Part shown: in pieces, positions 15,271 through 22,302 of the stretch
Layout of the letters: each line of letters begins with the position of its first letter
Position numbering within the stretch: the stretch's first letter is position 1
From: a virus
Virus record (IMG/VR): IMGVR_UViG_3300043427_003151
Span: 1-32,248 of that record
Strand: one strand, 5' to 3'
Length of the DNA stretch: 32,248 nt
Program-made: the position numbers and the translations under genes
Notes under the pieces: model-generated
The model's database searches: none
Told to the model about the DNA's origin: nothing
What the model saw: only the letters and a program-made list of their open reading frames with translations

Positions 15271-15623
15271 TGGTCTCTCTCGTTCATTTTTTGATAAGCA
15301 GTAGCAAGTAGGTCATTAACTGACATTGACTCAGCCGTTCTGAAAAGCCTGTCGGCTTTCTCCTTCGGAATAGACTCATAATTACTGCATCTGATCTCAA
15401 GGCCAATCGCTACAGATGTGCGCCCTGATACCTGCATAGTGTACGGACTGCCATAGGTAGATACATCAAAGCAGTCATGGTCTACGTTAAGAGTTAAGCT
15501 AGTCACCATGAATCCATCACAGAAAATGGAATGACTCCAACTTGGCCACTTAAGACAAAGCCTTTGCCCGTCCGAGAGAAGCAGCGTGCTCCAATCGGAA
15601 TAGTTGCGAGTGAGGGCGGACAT
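15267..15623 (-). CDS. Hypothetical protein
   Basis: A 118-residue protein, beta-rich in the first two thirds (WSTLLLSDGQRLCLKW, MVTSLTLNVDHDCFDVS, TMQVSGRTSVAIGLEI) and helical at the end. It is coupled to its neighbours by TAATG at the start and ATGA at the stop. No family is recognised. Confidence 0.6.
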   Translation of the reverse strand: MSALTRNYSDWSTLLLSDGQRLCLKWPSWSHSIFCDGFMVTSLTLNVDHDCFDVSTYGSPYTMQVSGRTSVAIGLEIRCSNYESIPKEKADRLFRTAESMSVNDLLATAYQKMNERDQ

Positions 15624-15856
15624 TAGTAATTGATCATCAAGATTTCTTCGACGCCCAGTTTCAGGAGCTTGGCGAGATCGGCCTTGGACCTTTCAAGGAG
15701 AATCTCAAGGCGCTTGATTTCGCGCAATCGCTCTTGAATGACTTTCTTGGCGGCAGCTCGCTCTTCAGACTCAAACTCCGCAAGAGCTTCATCAAGAAGT
15801 TGCTGAGTTTCTTCGGAAAGAGAAAGATTGTTGCTGATGGTAGAAAGAGAAGACAT
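15623..15856 (-). CDS. Small coiled-coil protein
   Basis: A 77-residue protein that is almost entirely helical, with leucine-heptad character (TQQLLDEALAEFESEERAAA, LREIKRLEILLERSKADLAK). Oligomerisation or partner binding is likely from the coiled coil; nothing more specific is visible. Its TAA overlaps the next ATG (TAATG). Confidence 0.6.
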   Translation of the reverse strand: MSSLSTISNNLSLSEETQQLLDEALAEFESEERAAAKKVIQERLREIKRLEILLERSKADLAKLLKLGVEEILMINY

Positions 15857-15894
15857 TGCTTTTGTCGATTGATTTGCTGAGTTGTGAGCGTGAG

Positions 15895-16121
<227 letters not shown>

Positions 16122-16122
<1 letters not shown>

Positions 16123-16442
16123 CACAACCCCCACTGATCATTTACCGGCACGCAGAAAATCTCAGCGCCCTCGGGCATGTCCACATCGGCCATTGGGCGA
16201 ATGTCAGCGTTGCTGGGGTCTTCAATAACCTTTGCGAAACCACAGCTTTCCCAGCGAAACACCCACACAGCACGACTGATCTTGATGCGGCCATTTTCGC
16301 GGGTGATGTCACCAGCAAAAATCCAACCACGATCAACAACAATTACAGCGCGATTACCATTGGGCTTGGCGGCAGGAAGAGAATCGGCCCTGACGTATTG
16401 AACGCCATTGACAGAAATGGAGGACAGTTCAGCGGAAGTCAT
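16122..16442 (-). CDS. Conserved phage/plasmid protein (DUF6948-like)
   Basis: A 106-residue protein: VQYVRADSLP, NRAVIVVDRGWIFAGDI, AVWVFRWESCGFAKVIEDP, and a closing EIFCVPVNDQWGL. I recall this arrangement as a small conserved family of phages and mobile DNA (DUF6948-like), function unknown. It is beta-rich and soluble. I start at the ATG at 16442, which is preceded by a pyrimidine-rich leader and no Shine-Dalgarno sequence. Its TGA overlaps the Gly-X gene ATG. Confidence 0.7.
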
Positions 16443-16477
16443 GAGAAAGAGACGATGGAAGGAAGGAAGCGTGCCGT

Positions 16478-16852
16478 CTACCCGTGGGAAGGCGGCAGGC
16501 AAGAGGAGAATAGCCCTTTGATGGTGGACTCGTCAATGCCGGGAGCCTTGCTGAGCCATTGATAGACAGCGCCAAATACCTTATCAGCAGAGCTTTCAAG
16601 GTCAGTGGCGCCCTCGGAATAGCCCTCGATCAATGTACACACTTCTTCATAAACCGACATGGGCTCGTCCCATGGTTCAGTTTGATTGGTTTCTTGCTTT
16701 GCGAGCATGTAACCAAAGGCTGCAGCAGTGCGCTTATCTGCGCATAGGTCAAAGGCTTCAAAACGTTCCTTGAGCCGTTGGAAGTCAGGAGAGGATGCGT
16801 TGTCCATGGCAAGAAAAAGGAGACGGGATTGATGAATGGGAGGTTCAGTCAT
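16478..16852 (-). CDS. Hypothetical protein
   Basis: A 124-residue protein, mainly helical (DFQRLKERFEAFDLC, MSVYEEVCTLIEGYSEG, ADKVFGAVYQWLSKAPG). I place the start at 16852 (MTEPPI), five bases after the upstream stop, because its GCAATGACTGA context matches the start of the gene at 17882. A later ATG at 16807 preceded by a pyrimidine tract is the alternative. No family is recognised. Confidence 0.55.
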   Translation of the reverse strand: MTEPPIHQSRLLFLAMDNASSPDFQRLKERFEAFDLCADKRTAAAFGYMLAKQETNQTEPWDEPMSVYEEVCTLIEGYSEGATDLESSADKVFGAVYQWLSKAPGIDESTIKGLFSSCLPPSHG

Positions 16853-16856
16853 TGCT

Positions 16857-17204
16857 TCACTCCAGCTCGGCGGCGATGGCGAGGAGCTGGCGGCGACAGA
16901 TGGCAGCCGTATGGTCATCCCATACGCGGTCCCCAGGAAGCAGCGGACCATCTTTTCGGCGATCGGTTGACTGATCGGCCGGCACCACCTGATCCGCAGC
17001 AGCTCGCAGGGCGGCGGCAGCATGGGCGCGGGCCATTAACTGTTGCGGTCCGTTCAACTCTTCCAAGTAAAGAGCATCCAGAACCGCCTGCGCGGCGGGC
17101 GATAACGGCTGAGCTGGTCCAGGTGCATGATGGCCTTGTGGACACAACGCATTGAACTCCTCATCACTGAGGTGGCCTAGATCGTTGGGGGTGAGGTTAG
17201 TCAT
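16857..17204 (-). CDS. Picocyanobacterial-type hypothetical protein
   Basis: A 115-residue protein with LSPAAQAVLDALY, AAALRAAADQVVP and a closing RRQLLAIAAELE. I know this set of blocks from many short hypothetical proteins of Synechococcus/Cyanobium and their phages; function is unknown. It is helical and soluble. It overlaps the upstream gene by 8 bases. Confidence 0.65.
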   Translation of the reverse strand: MTNLTPNDLGHLSDEEFNALCPQGHHAPGPAQPLSPAAQAVLDALYLEELNGPQQLMARAHAAAALRAAADQVVPADQSTDRRKDGPLLPGDRVWDDHTAAICRRQLLAIAAELE

Positions 17205-17526
17205 CGAGTTGCTCCAAGGCTCGGCGGATGGTATCGGTAATCTCTGGGATCACGACATCCATTCTTTCAATTGTCCCCAGCATTTCTAGTGCAATGCTGT
17301 TCAGTGTCTGGGGTTTTGGACGGCGGGCGGTGCGGAGTGCGTTTGCACCAATGTTGGGATAGTCATGCTGTAACCACTCACAGCACGCCTCTAGTTCAAT
17401 GTCGGCACCCCAAGCGGCGGCGCGGGTGGCAATATGAAATTCATAAAGCCAATCGCGTTCGTCGTAACATTTTTCAGAAGCCCATTGCTCCATAAGTTCG
17501 CGGGGTGGCACGGCGTAGTCAGTCAT
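17197..17526 (-). CDS. Picocyanobacterial-type hypothetical protein
   Basis: A 109-residue protein: PPRELMEQWASEK, TRAAAWGADIELEACCEWLQ, and RTARRPKPQTL. The A-x-WGAD-x-ELEACCEWL block with RRPKP is one I associate with recurring picocyanobacterial accessory proteins of unknown role. The start overlaps the upstream stop (ATGA). Confidence 0.65.
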   Translation of the reverse strand: MTDYAVPPRELMEQWASEKCYDERDWLYEFHIATRAAAWGADIELEACCEWLQHDYPNIGANALRTARRPKPQTLNSIALEMLGTIERMDVVIPEITDTIRRALEQLDD

Positions 17527-17882
17527 CGCTCAGCCTCCCGCTCCAGTCGCGTGGCCCAGTAGGCCGCCGCGTCGTCGTCTGTGTGCTCGCTGAGCCACGC
17601 CGCCACCTCGCGGATTGCGGCGCGGGCTTCCTTTCCGTACACAGCCGCATAGGCTGTGCAGCCTTCGAAAGCTACGGCCTTTGCCACCCTTTGCACCAAC
17701 CCACCAGGCCGGTCCTCGGTGGTGGTGGGGGCGTGCTGGGCGGCCTCCAGCGCTTCGATGCGAGAGCGCAGTTCAAGGATGGTGTTGTCGTACTCAGGAG
17801 CACTCTGCTCCTCAAGCATTGCCCACTGCTCAGGAGTGGCGCGGTATGGCGTCATGGTGTGTTGGTGGTGTTGATCAGTCAT
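17523..17882 (-). CDS. Picocyanobacterial-type hypothetical protein
   Basis: A 119-residue protein: TPYRATPEQWAMLEEQ, TILELRSRIEALEAAQ (coiled coil), GGLVQRVAKAVA and AAIREVAAWLSEH. The TPEQWA...LELR-x-R-x-EALE layout recurs in picocyanobacteria and their phages; function is unknown. I start at 17882 (MTDQ); an alternative ATG at 17855 removes nine residues. It overlaps the next gene by ATGA. Confidence 0.65.
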   Translation of the reverse strand: MTDQHHQHTMTPYRATPEQWAMLEEQSAPEYDNTILELRSRIEALEAAQHAPTTTEDRPGGLVQRVAKAVAFEGCTAYAAVYGKEARAAIREVAAWLSEHTDDDAAAYWATRLEREAER

Positions 17883-17979
17883 TGCTCTTTGAAGCGTCAA
17901 TCCAACTTTGAATGAGGGCCTTGTCTGTGGTGGTTCTGAGCTTGTAGGGCATGGTTTTCCCTGAGGGCTTGCCCAGCAT
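17875..17979 (-). CDS. Possible small protein
   Basis: A 34-residue frame (MLGKPSGKTMPYKLRTTTDK, then ALIQSWIDASKSND) whose stop overlaps the next gene by 8 bases, as often in this operon. The reading frame stays open upstream as QLRLIDEGRRRL, so a TTG start giving about 45 residues is also possible. No family is recognised. Confidence 0.35.
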   Translation of the reverse strand: MLGKPSGKTMPYKLRTTTDKALIQSWIDASKSND

Positions 17980-18040
17980 AAGCCTTCGCCTGCCCTCGTC
18001 AATCAGTCTCAACTGTCGCTTTGAGACTCACCATTAGCCA

Positions 18041-18283
18041 CTACCAGTCGGGCCAGGAGCCGTCAGAGTCCACTTCCTCCATTGAGCAATGGACGATGGA
18101 GGAAAGGAAGCCCACTTTCTTGGCAAAGTCTGGCTGATAGACGTTGCGAACTTCGGGCTGCAGTTGCTTCAGAAGCTGCGCGACGATTGGTTCTCGACTG
18201 CGCTGCCGAGCAATGGCAATAGACCATACGGCTTCAAAACGAAACGTGGCATGGCATGGATCGGTGCGCTTGCTGCTGGGCAT
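18041..18283 (-). CDS. Hypothetical protein
   Basis: An 80-residue protein with a basic helical middle (IARQRSREPIVAQLLKQLQP) and an acidic end (EEVDSDGSWPDW). It is coupled to the upstream gene by TAATG. GTCTCA/TGAGAC sites lie just beyond its 3' end and around the upstream gene. No family is recognised. Confidence 0.55.
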   Translation of the reverse strand: MPSSKRTDPCHATFRFEAVWSIAIARQRSREPIVAQLLKQLQPEVRNVYQPDFAKKVGFLSSIVHCSMEEVDSDGSWPDW

Positions 18284-18630
18284 TAGAGAAGGGGCAATGG
18301 GGAAAGAAAGGGGCTGTCTCGGTCTTGTCTCAGTTGAGACTGATTTGAGACTGACTTAATGACCACTATTGGCACATCCTGTTTTCTTTTCAGGAAGTAG
18401 GGCCTGGTGCCATTGGCCTTATACAGCCAGCCGAGATCAAGCATAAAAGCCTTTACCAGCGTGTTTTGTTGAGCAGAACGATGCTGCCGCCATCGAGGCA
18501 GTCCTAAACAGTCAAAGGCCTCCCCGGCAGGGAGCTTGTCTGACAAAGCACCTTCCACTAGAGCAGCAAGCCTCTCCTTCCAAGCTGACACTGGCAACAC
18601 GCCCTCTCTTGAGACAGGAATGAGACTCAT
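18283..18630 (-). CDS. Orphan protein resembling the C-terminal end of VapE-type replication helicases
   Basis: A 115-residue protein. SAWKERLAALVEGALS, then FDCLGLPRWRQHRSAQQNTL and AFMLDLGWLYKANGTRPYFL, resemble the small winged-helix-like end of virulence-associated E/primase-helicase proteins. The helicase core is absent and no such gene is upstream. It may be a relic, or a free DNA-binding domain. Four TGAGAC sites overlap and precede its first codons, consistent with self-binding. The family link is a weak resemblance. Confidence 0.5.
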   Translation of the reverse strand: MSLIPVSREGVLPVSAWKERLAALVEGALSDKLPAGEAFDCLGLPRWRQHRSAQQNTLVKAFMLDLGWLYKANGTRPYFLKRKQDVPIVVIKSVSNQSQLRQDRDSPFLSPLPLL

Positions 18631-18820
18631 GAGACTGGCTTTGAGACTGCCTTGCCTTTGGGGCGTGCAGTGTGCGACTGGCTTTTGAGCAATGTAGCCC
18701 CTTATGGCTGTCTCATGGTGAGTCTCACCCTATCTCATGAGAATCCTTGCTAGAATCGCAATAGGCGCGGCGTGCGTGCATGACGCGTCGTCGTGGTGAG
18801 ACGGTTACGAGCAGTTCGTT

Positions 18821-18902
18821 AACCTCCGCGAGCCGCTTCGAGAGGGAGCCCCAAGCGTTCCTGAGCAAGCGGCTCTGCTCAACCACCTCCCCCTCAACTA
18901 CT
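18821..18902 (+). repeat. Covarying hairpin repeat, copy E1
   Basis: Opens with AACCTCCGCGAG. The stem is GAGCCGCTT (18830-18838) with AAGCGGCTC (18867-18875), the loop carries GGAGCCCCAAGCG, and TGCTCAACCACCTCCCCCTC follows. Copy E4 shares the loop and the downstream flank but has a different stem. Confidence 0.8.
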
Positions 18903-18963
18903 TTCTTCTGCCAGCAGCAGAAGGACGCGGCGAGAGGGGAGGAGATGCCGACAGGCATCGTTC

Positions 18964-19017
18964 GGAAGATCGCCACGCGCAAGAGCCCCCAAGGCGATTG
19001 TTCATCAGCGATCTTCC
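18964..19017 (+). repeat. Covarying hairpin repeat, copy E2
   Basis: A perfect 10-bp stem, GGAAGATCGC (18964-18973) with GCGATCTTCC (19008-19017), around a 34-base loop that contains CGCGCAAGAGCCCCCAAGGC and GTTCATCA. The loop matches copy E5 closely although the stem differs. Confidence 0.8.
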
Positions 19018-19069
19018 TCCCCCAAAGCGAACGTTCCTAAGCGTCCTTCTTTACGATGCTTTCCTAAGA

Positions 19070-19126
19070 AACCTTCGCCAGGAGCCGAACGAGCAGAGCC
19101 CCAAGCGACTACGAACATTAGGCTCC
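19070..19126 (+). repeat. Covarying hairpin repeat, copy E3
   Basis: Opens with AACCTTCGCCAG. The stem is GGAGCC (19081-19086) with GGCTCC (19121-19126), around a 34-base loop carrying GAGCAGAGCCCCAAGCG. Confidence 0.75.
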
Positions 19127-19895
19127 CTCTCCACCACTAACCATCAATCTTCTTCTGTGCGAGAGCGATTGAAGCCGCCAGGGGTGTGCTTGCGTGCGGG
19201 AAGGGCGTGTAACAGCAGTTTTCTATGGAAAGTCTTGTTCGTAAAAGCACCTACTGACTGACGCTCTTGGGGAGCTACCCGCTCAAACGGTGCTTCAAAA
19301 GAACAATGGTAAAGAAAAGGCGGAAAGTCAGTACCAACTTCCAGAACAAAGCCTTTTCTCTTATACTTGCATTGCTGATAAATGACACTTACTAAGAATA
19401 CAACTAAAAAAAACCATCTATCGGCCTCTGTCTATAATCGCTAGGGCTCCTTTCGTACGGCCTCCGTTAGCAACAATCTTTCCCCATCGAACAATCTCAG
19501 TGCGCTCACTCATGCTCGTAAACTGCTAGATCGTTCGCGCAGTGGCGACTAGCTTCTGACGTATTGGCAAGTCAGCAAATACCAGGCAAGTATTGGCTCT
19601 TCCCCATTGCCAAATAATACTTCCTAAAGCAGTAAGCCAAGCTCCCTACGCTCAGGCCGATTTGCTTATAGCCGCAAGCCTAAAATACAGTCCTTTCCCA
19701 TGGAAAATAATAGCCTTTTTGTTAAGATAAATGCTAATCGTGGGGATGAACTTTGAAACTCAATTCAAACTACGTCGCCCTTGGGAGGGGATACCCCGCA
19801 CACCAACGCGCTAATTTATAGGCTACTGCGCTGTAATTTTCGGAGGTTAGCTATGCTGAATCGGTGGAAGATTCTCCCTATCGCCGACACAATCC

Positions 19896-19924
19896 TAGGG
19901 AGAGACTAGGTTAGCCTCTCCCTA
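19896..19924. repeat. 9-bp hairpin beyond the Cys-rich gene
   Basis: TAGGGAGAG (19896-19904) pairs with CTCTCCCTA (19916-19924) across an 11-base loop, just past the stop of the gene at 19932. There is no U-run, so it is more likely an mRNA 3' structure than a classic terminator. Confidence 0.6.
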
Positions 19925-19931
19925 TACAGCC

Positions 19932-20624
19932 TCAGCCTAGGCTACTCTCAGCTCGGCGCTTGGCGGAGCCGTGAGCGAGGAATCCGATGATAATACGCTT
20001 GCCACGCTTGTGACAGAGCATACAACTAGAGCATGTTTTCGTATTTTCCCGCTGCGCGGGGCAGACTAGCACTACGTTGCCGGCTGGCGTGTGCCAGGAA
20101 GTGCGCGATTCTCCGGAAGACACTACCATCACCGCCGGCAATCCTGCCGCAATAGCATCATCGGCCGCAGTTTCATTCTCGGTCGAAACATTGATCGTAA
20201 ACCCCTGCCGGTTAGCCTGTTTAATCAGGCTAAGGTTCTCACCTAATGTGAGGCTGTGGTGAGTGTAAGTGTAGGCTTTAAGATGTTTCACGGCGGCGAT
20301 CATGCCGCGCATGAATGCGCGCGAGATTCTGCCTCCAGTGTGCGGCAGATCGCCAGCTTGATTGTGTCGGAGAGGCATCCCTGCAGGAAGTCGCCTGAGA
20401 GCGGCCAGGAAGGCTCTGAAGGGCACGCCACGGCGCCCATCGGTCACCTCCCGCCAGTGGAGCGCGAGAGGCCCACTAGCCGCGTAGCACCCGCCGCCAT
20501 TCTCAGGAGAGAAAGGACATGACGGCGGGCAGGTGGAGCGACTGGAAGTCGTAACCGGCATCGGACCCGTCTTGACGTTGCTAGAAACCGGCGTCAGATG
20601 AAAAAACAGGTCGGAGAGTTTCAT
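19932..20624 (-). CDS. Cys-rich conserved phage/plasmid protein (DUF7227/GP88-like)
   Basis: A 230-residue protein: SSNVKTGPMPVTTSSRSTCP, CPFSPENGGGCYA, LRHNQAGDLPHTGGRIS, TYTHHSLTLGENLSLIK, VVLVCPAQ, TCSSCMLCHKRGKRIIIGF and LAHG. I recall this order from a conserved family on phages and plasmids (DUF7227; resembles phage GP88). Eight or so cysteines in two groups suggest an Fe-S or zinc site. Activity is unknown; a redox or radical-type enzyme is possible but unproved. I start at MKLSDLF (20624), right after a CT tract; the longer frame only translates that tract. It stands alone between two repeat regions. Confidence 0.7.
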   Translation of the reverse strand: MKLSDLFFHLTPVSSNVKTGPMPVTTSSRSTCPPSCPFSPENGGGCYAASGPLALHWREVTDGRRGVPFRAFLAALRRLPAGMPLRHNQAGDLPHTGGRISRAFMRGMIAAVKHLKAYTYTHHSLTLGENLSLIKQANRQGFTINVSTENETAADDAIAAGLPAVMVVSSGESRTSWHTPAGNVVLVCPAQRENTKTCSSCMLCHKRGKRIIIGFLAHGSAKRRAESSLG

Positions 20625-20661
20625 GGAGAGAGAGAGAGAGAGAGGGAGAGGGAGAGAGAGG
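20625..20661. repeat. GA/CT simple-sequence tract as 5' leader
   Basis: On + an almost pure GA/GGGA run; on the minus strand a CT tract ending directly at the ATG of the Cys-rich gene. Length changes here could alter translation. Confidence 0.85.
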
Positions 20662-20721
20662 TCAGTTCTCGAACGGCTCATCCCATACGACCGTCTGACC
20701 GGAAGCGGTCTGGCGCTGCGC

Positions 20722-20752
20722 GGGGCGTGTGGGGCGTGTGGGGCGTGTGGGG
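20722..20752 (+). repeat. Four G4 runs in a 9-bp minisatellite (G-quadruplex motif)
   Basis: GGGG occurs at 20722, 20731, 20740 and 20749, separated each time by CGTGT. This fits the canonical G-quadruplex pattern with four tetrads and 5-base loops. Confidence 0.85.
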
Positions 20753-20875
20753 CTCTGCCAGCGAGGGGACTGAGCGGGCAGACCGTTGGCGCCCATTGGC
20801 CAATACCCCATGAGAGTGGTGTCTTCCATGATGAGAGGGAGAGGGAACAGAGCGGCTCAGAGTCATCTCCGATTC

Positions 20876-20887
20876 GCTGACGTCAGC
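20876..20887. repeat. 12-bp perfect palindrome
   Basis: GCTGACGTCAGC is its own reverse complement. It may be a dimeric protein site; it lies outside any called gene. Confidence 0.7.
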
Positions 20888-21152
20888 TTGCCGTCACACC
20901 GCCACCACGGCGCCGCATCGTAGGACGGTTTCTCGACTGGCACACTAGGCCGCAGAGTGGGCAGGTTCCAGCCATGGCCGCTTGTCTAGCACTGTTTGCA
21001 TCCTGCAGACTATCGGCAGTCAAGAATTGAACAGAGTGGTTAGGCTATCTCACCGCACCACGATCACACGCTCTCAGCATGCCGAACCGTTCGGGCAGGT
21101 AGGCTATCTCAACACACCGATGCGGCACCTAGCACGGATCGACGCCACCGCG

Positions 21153-21171
21153 ACGGATTGTCACAATCCGT
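21153..21171. repeat. 19-bp perfect inverted repeat (operator-like)
   Basis: ACGGATTGT-C-ACAATCCGT: two 9-bp arms around one central base, the usual form of a repressor operator. It lies 27 bases before the 48-bp repeat array. Confidence 0.75.
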
Positions 21172-21197
21172 TGCAAAGGTTTCCCCATCGGCGAACC

Positions 21198-21411
21198 GTA
21201 CTGATCACCATTGCTTGTCGATCAGGATTGCTGATCATTCGGGCAGGATTGATCAGTATTGCTTGTCGATCAGGATTGCTGATGTTTCGACCAGGATTGA
21301 TCAGTATTGCTTATCTGATAAGGGATGGTGATGTTTCGGGCAGGAACGATAAGGATCCCTTATCGATAAGGAATGCTTATGTTTCGGCCGGCAACGATAA
21401 GCTCAGCTTAT
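21198..21411. repeat. Degenerate ~48-bp tandem repeats with changing inverted repeats
   Basis: Units at 21198-21245, 21246-21293, 21294-21342 and 21343-21390, then a partial fifth. Each ends near TTTCGGGCA or a variant. Early units contain GATCAG-GATTG-CTGATC, while later ones contain CTTATC-T-GATAAG, CCTTATCGATAAGG and ATAAGCT-C-AGCTTAT. Both arms change together, so the dyad is kept while the sequence drifts. Confidence 0.85.
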
Positions 21412-21414
21412 GAT

Positions 21415-21530
21415 ACAAACGTACTACAGTACAAACGTACTACAGTACAAGTGTACTATAAGCTCAGCTTATGTTACAGATAAGCCAGGCTTATGTTACG
21501 AAATGTTACGAAATGTTACGAAATGTAACG
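21415..21530. repeat. 16-bp and 10-bp tandem repeats with dyads (iteron-like)
   Basis: ACAAACGTACTACAGT occurs at 21415 and 21431, with a partial third copy. ATAAGCTCAGCTTAT at 21458-21472 repeats the one at 21397-21411, and ATAAGCCAGGCTTAT follows at 21480-21494. GTTACGAAAT occurs at 21495, 21505 and 21515 and closes with GTAACG. Short direct repeats beside palindromes resemble replication-origin iterons or partition sites. Confidence 0.85.
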
Positions 21531-21577
21531 ATTGCGAATGATTCTCAATAGCAAGAAGCCTCTGGCTGGGTGTTTAG

Positions 21578-21664
21578 ATACGCCTCCAGCCGGTTCTCAT
21601 ACGCCTCTAGCCGGTTCTCATACGCCCCTGGCCGGTCCCGGTTTAGGCATCTGGCCGGTTCTTC
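21578..21664. repeat. 21-bp tandem repeats
   Basis: Three units at 21578, 21599 and 21620 built on ATACGCCTCYAGCCGGTTCT, and a degenerate fourth to 21664 that reaches the stop of the gene at 21663. A related CAGCCGGTTCTC / CTGGCCGGTCC pair lies at 26023-26046. Confidence 0.85.
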
Positions 21665-21956
21665 AGTGGCCTCTACGACCCCCAGCGAACCGGCCTACAT
21701 AGGCATTCCACATGCCAATGGGCATGTCACCCGGCCTGTAAAGCACATAGCCTCCATCCTCTACTCCCAGCTCAGCGTCATGAAGCCACATGCCGCTGCA
21801 TTTGCCTTCCCCGCTGAAAAGGCCAATTTGCCTTTCTCTATCACGCATGGACAGGCGAACGTGAAACAACACCTCCCGTAGGAGCACTGCCTGATAGACG
21901 CCTTGCGAGGGAGGAAAATCCTCCCCATTGGGCTGATAGGTGCGGATTGTCACCAT
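21663..21956 (-). CDS. Hypothetical protein
   Basis: A 97-residue protein (VTIRTYQPNGEDFPPSQGV, EVLFHVRLSMRDRERQIGLF). The ATG lies inside the last codons of the upstream gene, overlapping by 7 bases, which supports translation. Its 3' end touches the 21-bp repeats. No family is recognised. Confidence 0.55.
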   Translation of the reverse strand: MVTIRTYQPNGEDFPPSQGVYQAVLLREVLFHVRLSMRDRERQIGLFSGEGKCSGMWLHDAELGVEDGGYVLYRPGDMPIGMWNAYVGRFAGGRRGH

Positions 21957-22102
21957 TGATCATCCCCTTCACTGTCTTCAATTATCTCTACGAAATACGG
22001 CCCCATGGCCGCATAGGCTTCATGAAGCTCAGCTTCTTCGCCCTGGTGAAGAGTGTAGTCTTCAAAGCCTTCTTCGTTCCAGAAGTGCCAACAATCAGAC
22101 AT
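21950..22102 (-). CDS. Small acidic protein
   Basis: A 50-residue, very acidic protein (MSDCWHFWNEEGFEDYTL, IIEDSEGDDQW). It starts 3 bases after the upstream stop and overlaps the next gene, so it is the middle of a three-gene unit. The charge could mimic DNA, as in some phage inhibitors of DNA-binding proteins; this is speculation. Confidence 0.55.
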   Translation of the reverse strand: MSDCWHFWNEEGFEDYTLHQGEEAELHEAYAAMGPYFVEIIEDSEGDDQW

Positions 22103-22105
22103 TGG

Positions 22106-22291
22106 TCAAGCCTCGATGATGCGAAAATCGGGATCATTGTTTCTTTTGATCCATCGACATTGATTGAACTGAGGAAGCACGATGAACAGTTTGTCGTGGT
22201 GATTCTGTTCGACAATGGCAGTGGTGATGGTGGTGCCGATGCGGCTACGACCTCTGTTGCTGATGGCCAGGATGTTAACAATGTCTTGCAT
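22106..22291 (-). CDS. Small hypothetical protein
   Basis: A 61-residue beta-rich protein (MQDIVNILAISNRGRSRIGT, KLFIVLPQFNQCRWIKRN). The ATG at 22291 follows a C-rich 9-bp-repeat leader. It heads a tightly spaced three-gene unit. No family is recognised. Confidence 0.55.
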   Translation of the reverse strand: MQDIVNILAISNRGRSRIGTTITTAIVEQNHHDKLFIVLPQFNQCRWIKRNNDPDFRIIEA

Positions 22292-22302
22292 GGTTCTAGG
22301 AA

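Larger units (their letters stand above)
18006..18802. repeat. Cluster of TGAGAC/GTCTCA sites
   Basis: Twelve copies of the 6-mer in either orientation, at 18006, 18022, 18327, 18335, 18346, 18610, 18621, 18630, 18642, 18710, 18722 and 18797, plus the palindrome TCTCATGAGA at 18733-18742. Chance would give well under one. Spacings of 9-12 bases within two sub-clusters place sites on one face of the helix, as in operators or origin iterons. Confidence 0.8.
18631..19931. other. 1.3-kb region without a convincing gene
   Basis: Open frames here are short and read through repeats. The first part (to ~19130) holds TGAGAC sites and three hairpin repeats, described separately, plus smaller hairpins such as GATGCC-GACA-GGCATC near 18944. 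The part from ~19300 to 19890 is more AT-rich and I see no gene in it. It may hold a structured RNA or decayed host DNA. Confidence 0.6.
20625..21662. other. 1-kb repeat-rich region without a convincing gene
   Basis: A 143-codon + frame at 20982-21413 translates the repeats and is not called. The region holds a G-run minisatellite, two perfect palindromes, two copies of AGGCTATCTCA (near 21043 and 21103), a ~48-bp repeat array, 16-bp and 10-bp tandem repeats and a 21-bp array. This density is what I expect of an origin, partition site or multi-site switch. Confidence 0.7.

Noticed and set aside
18780-19040. 86-codon plus-strand frame across E1 and E2
   Set aside because: Its sequence is dictated by the hairpin repeats. 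A similar peptide string (EREPQAF, SKR) arises near 30.4 kb for the same reason.
19865-19930. T7-type promoters (TATAGGGAGA, GATAGGGAGA on minus)
   Set aside because: The upstream halves match the T7 consensus poorly, the copies are better explained as a hairpin, and no phage RNA polymerase is in the window.
20982-21413. 143-codon plus-strand frame
   Set aside because: It translates the 48-bp repeat array, with no protein-like composition outside the repeats and no coupled neighbour.
21198-21530. CRISPR array
   Set aside because: The repeats are adjacent with no unique spacers, are degenerate, and no cas genes are present.
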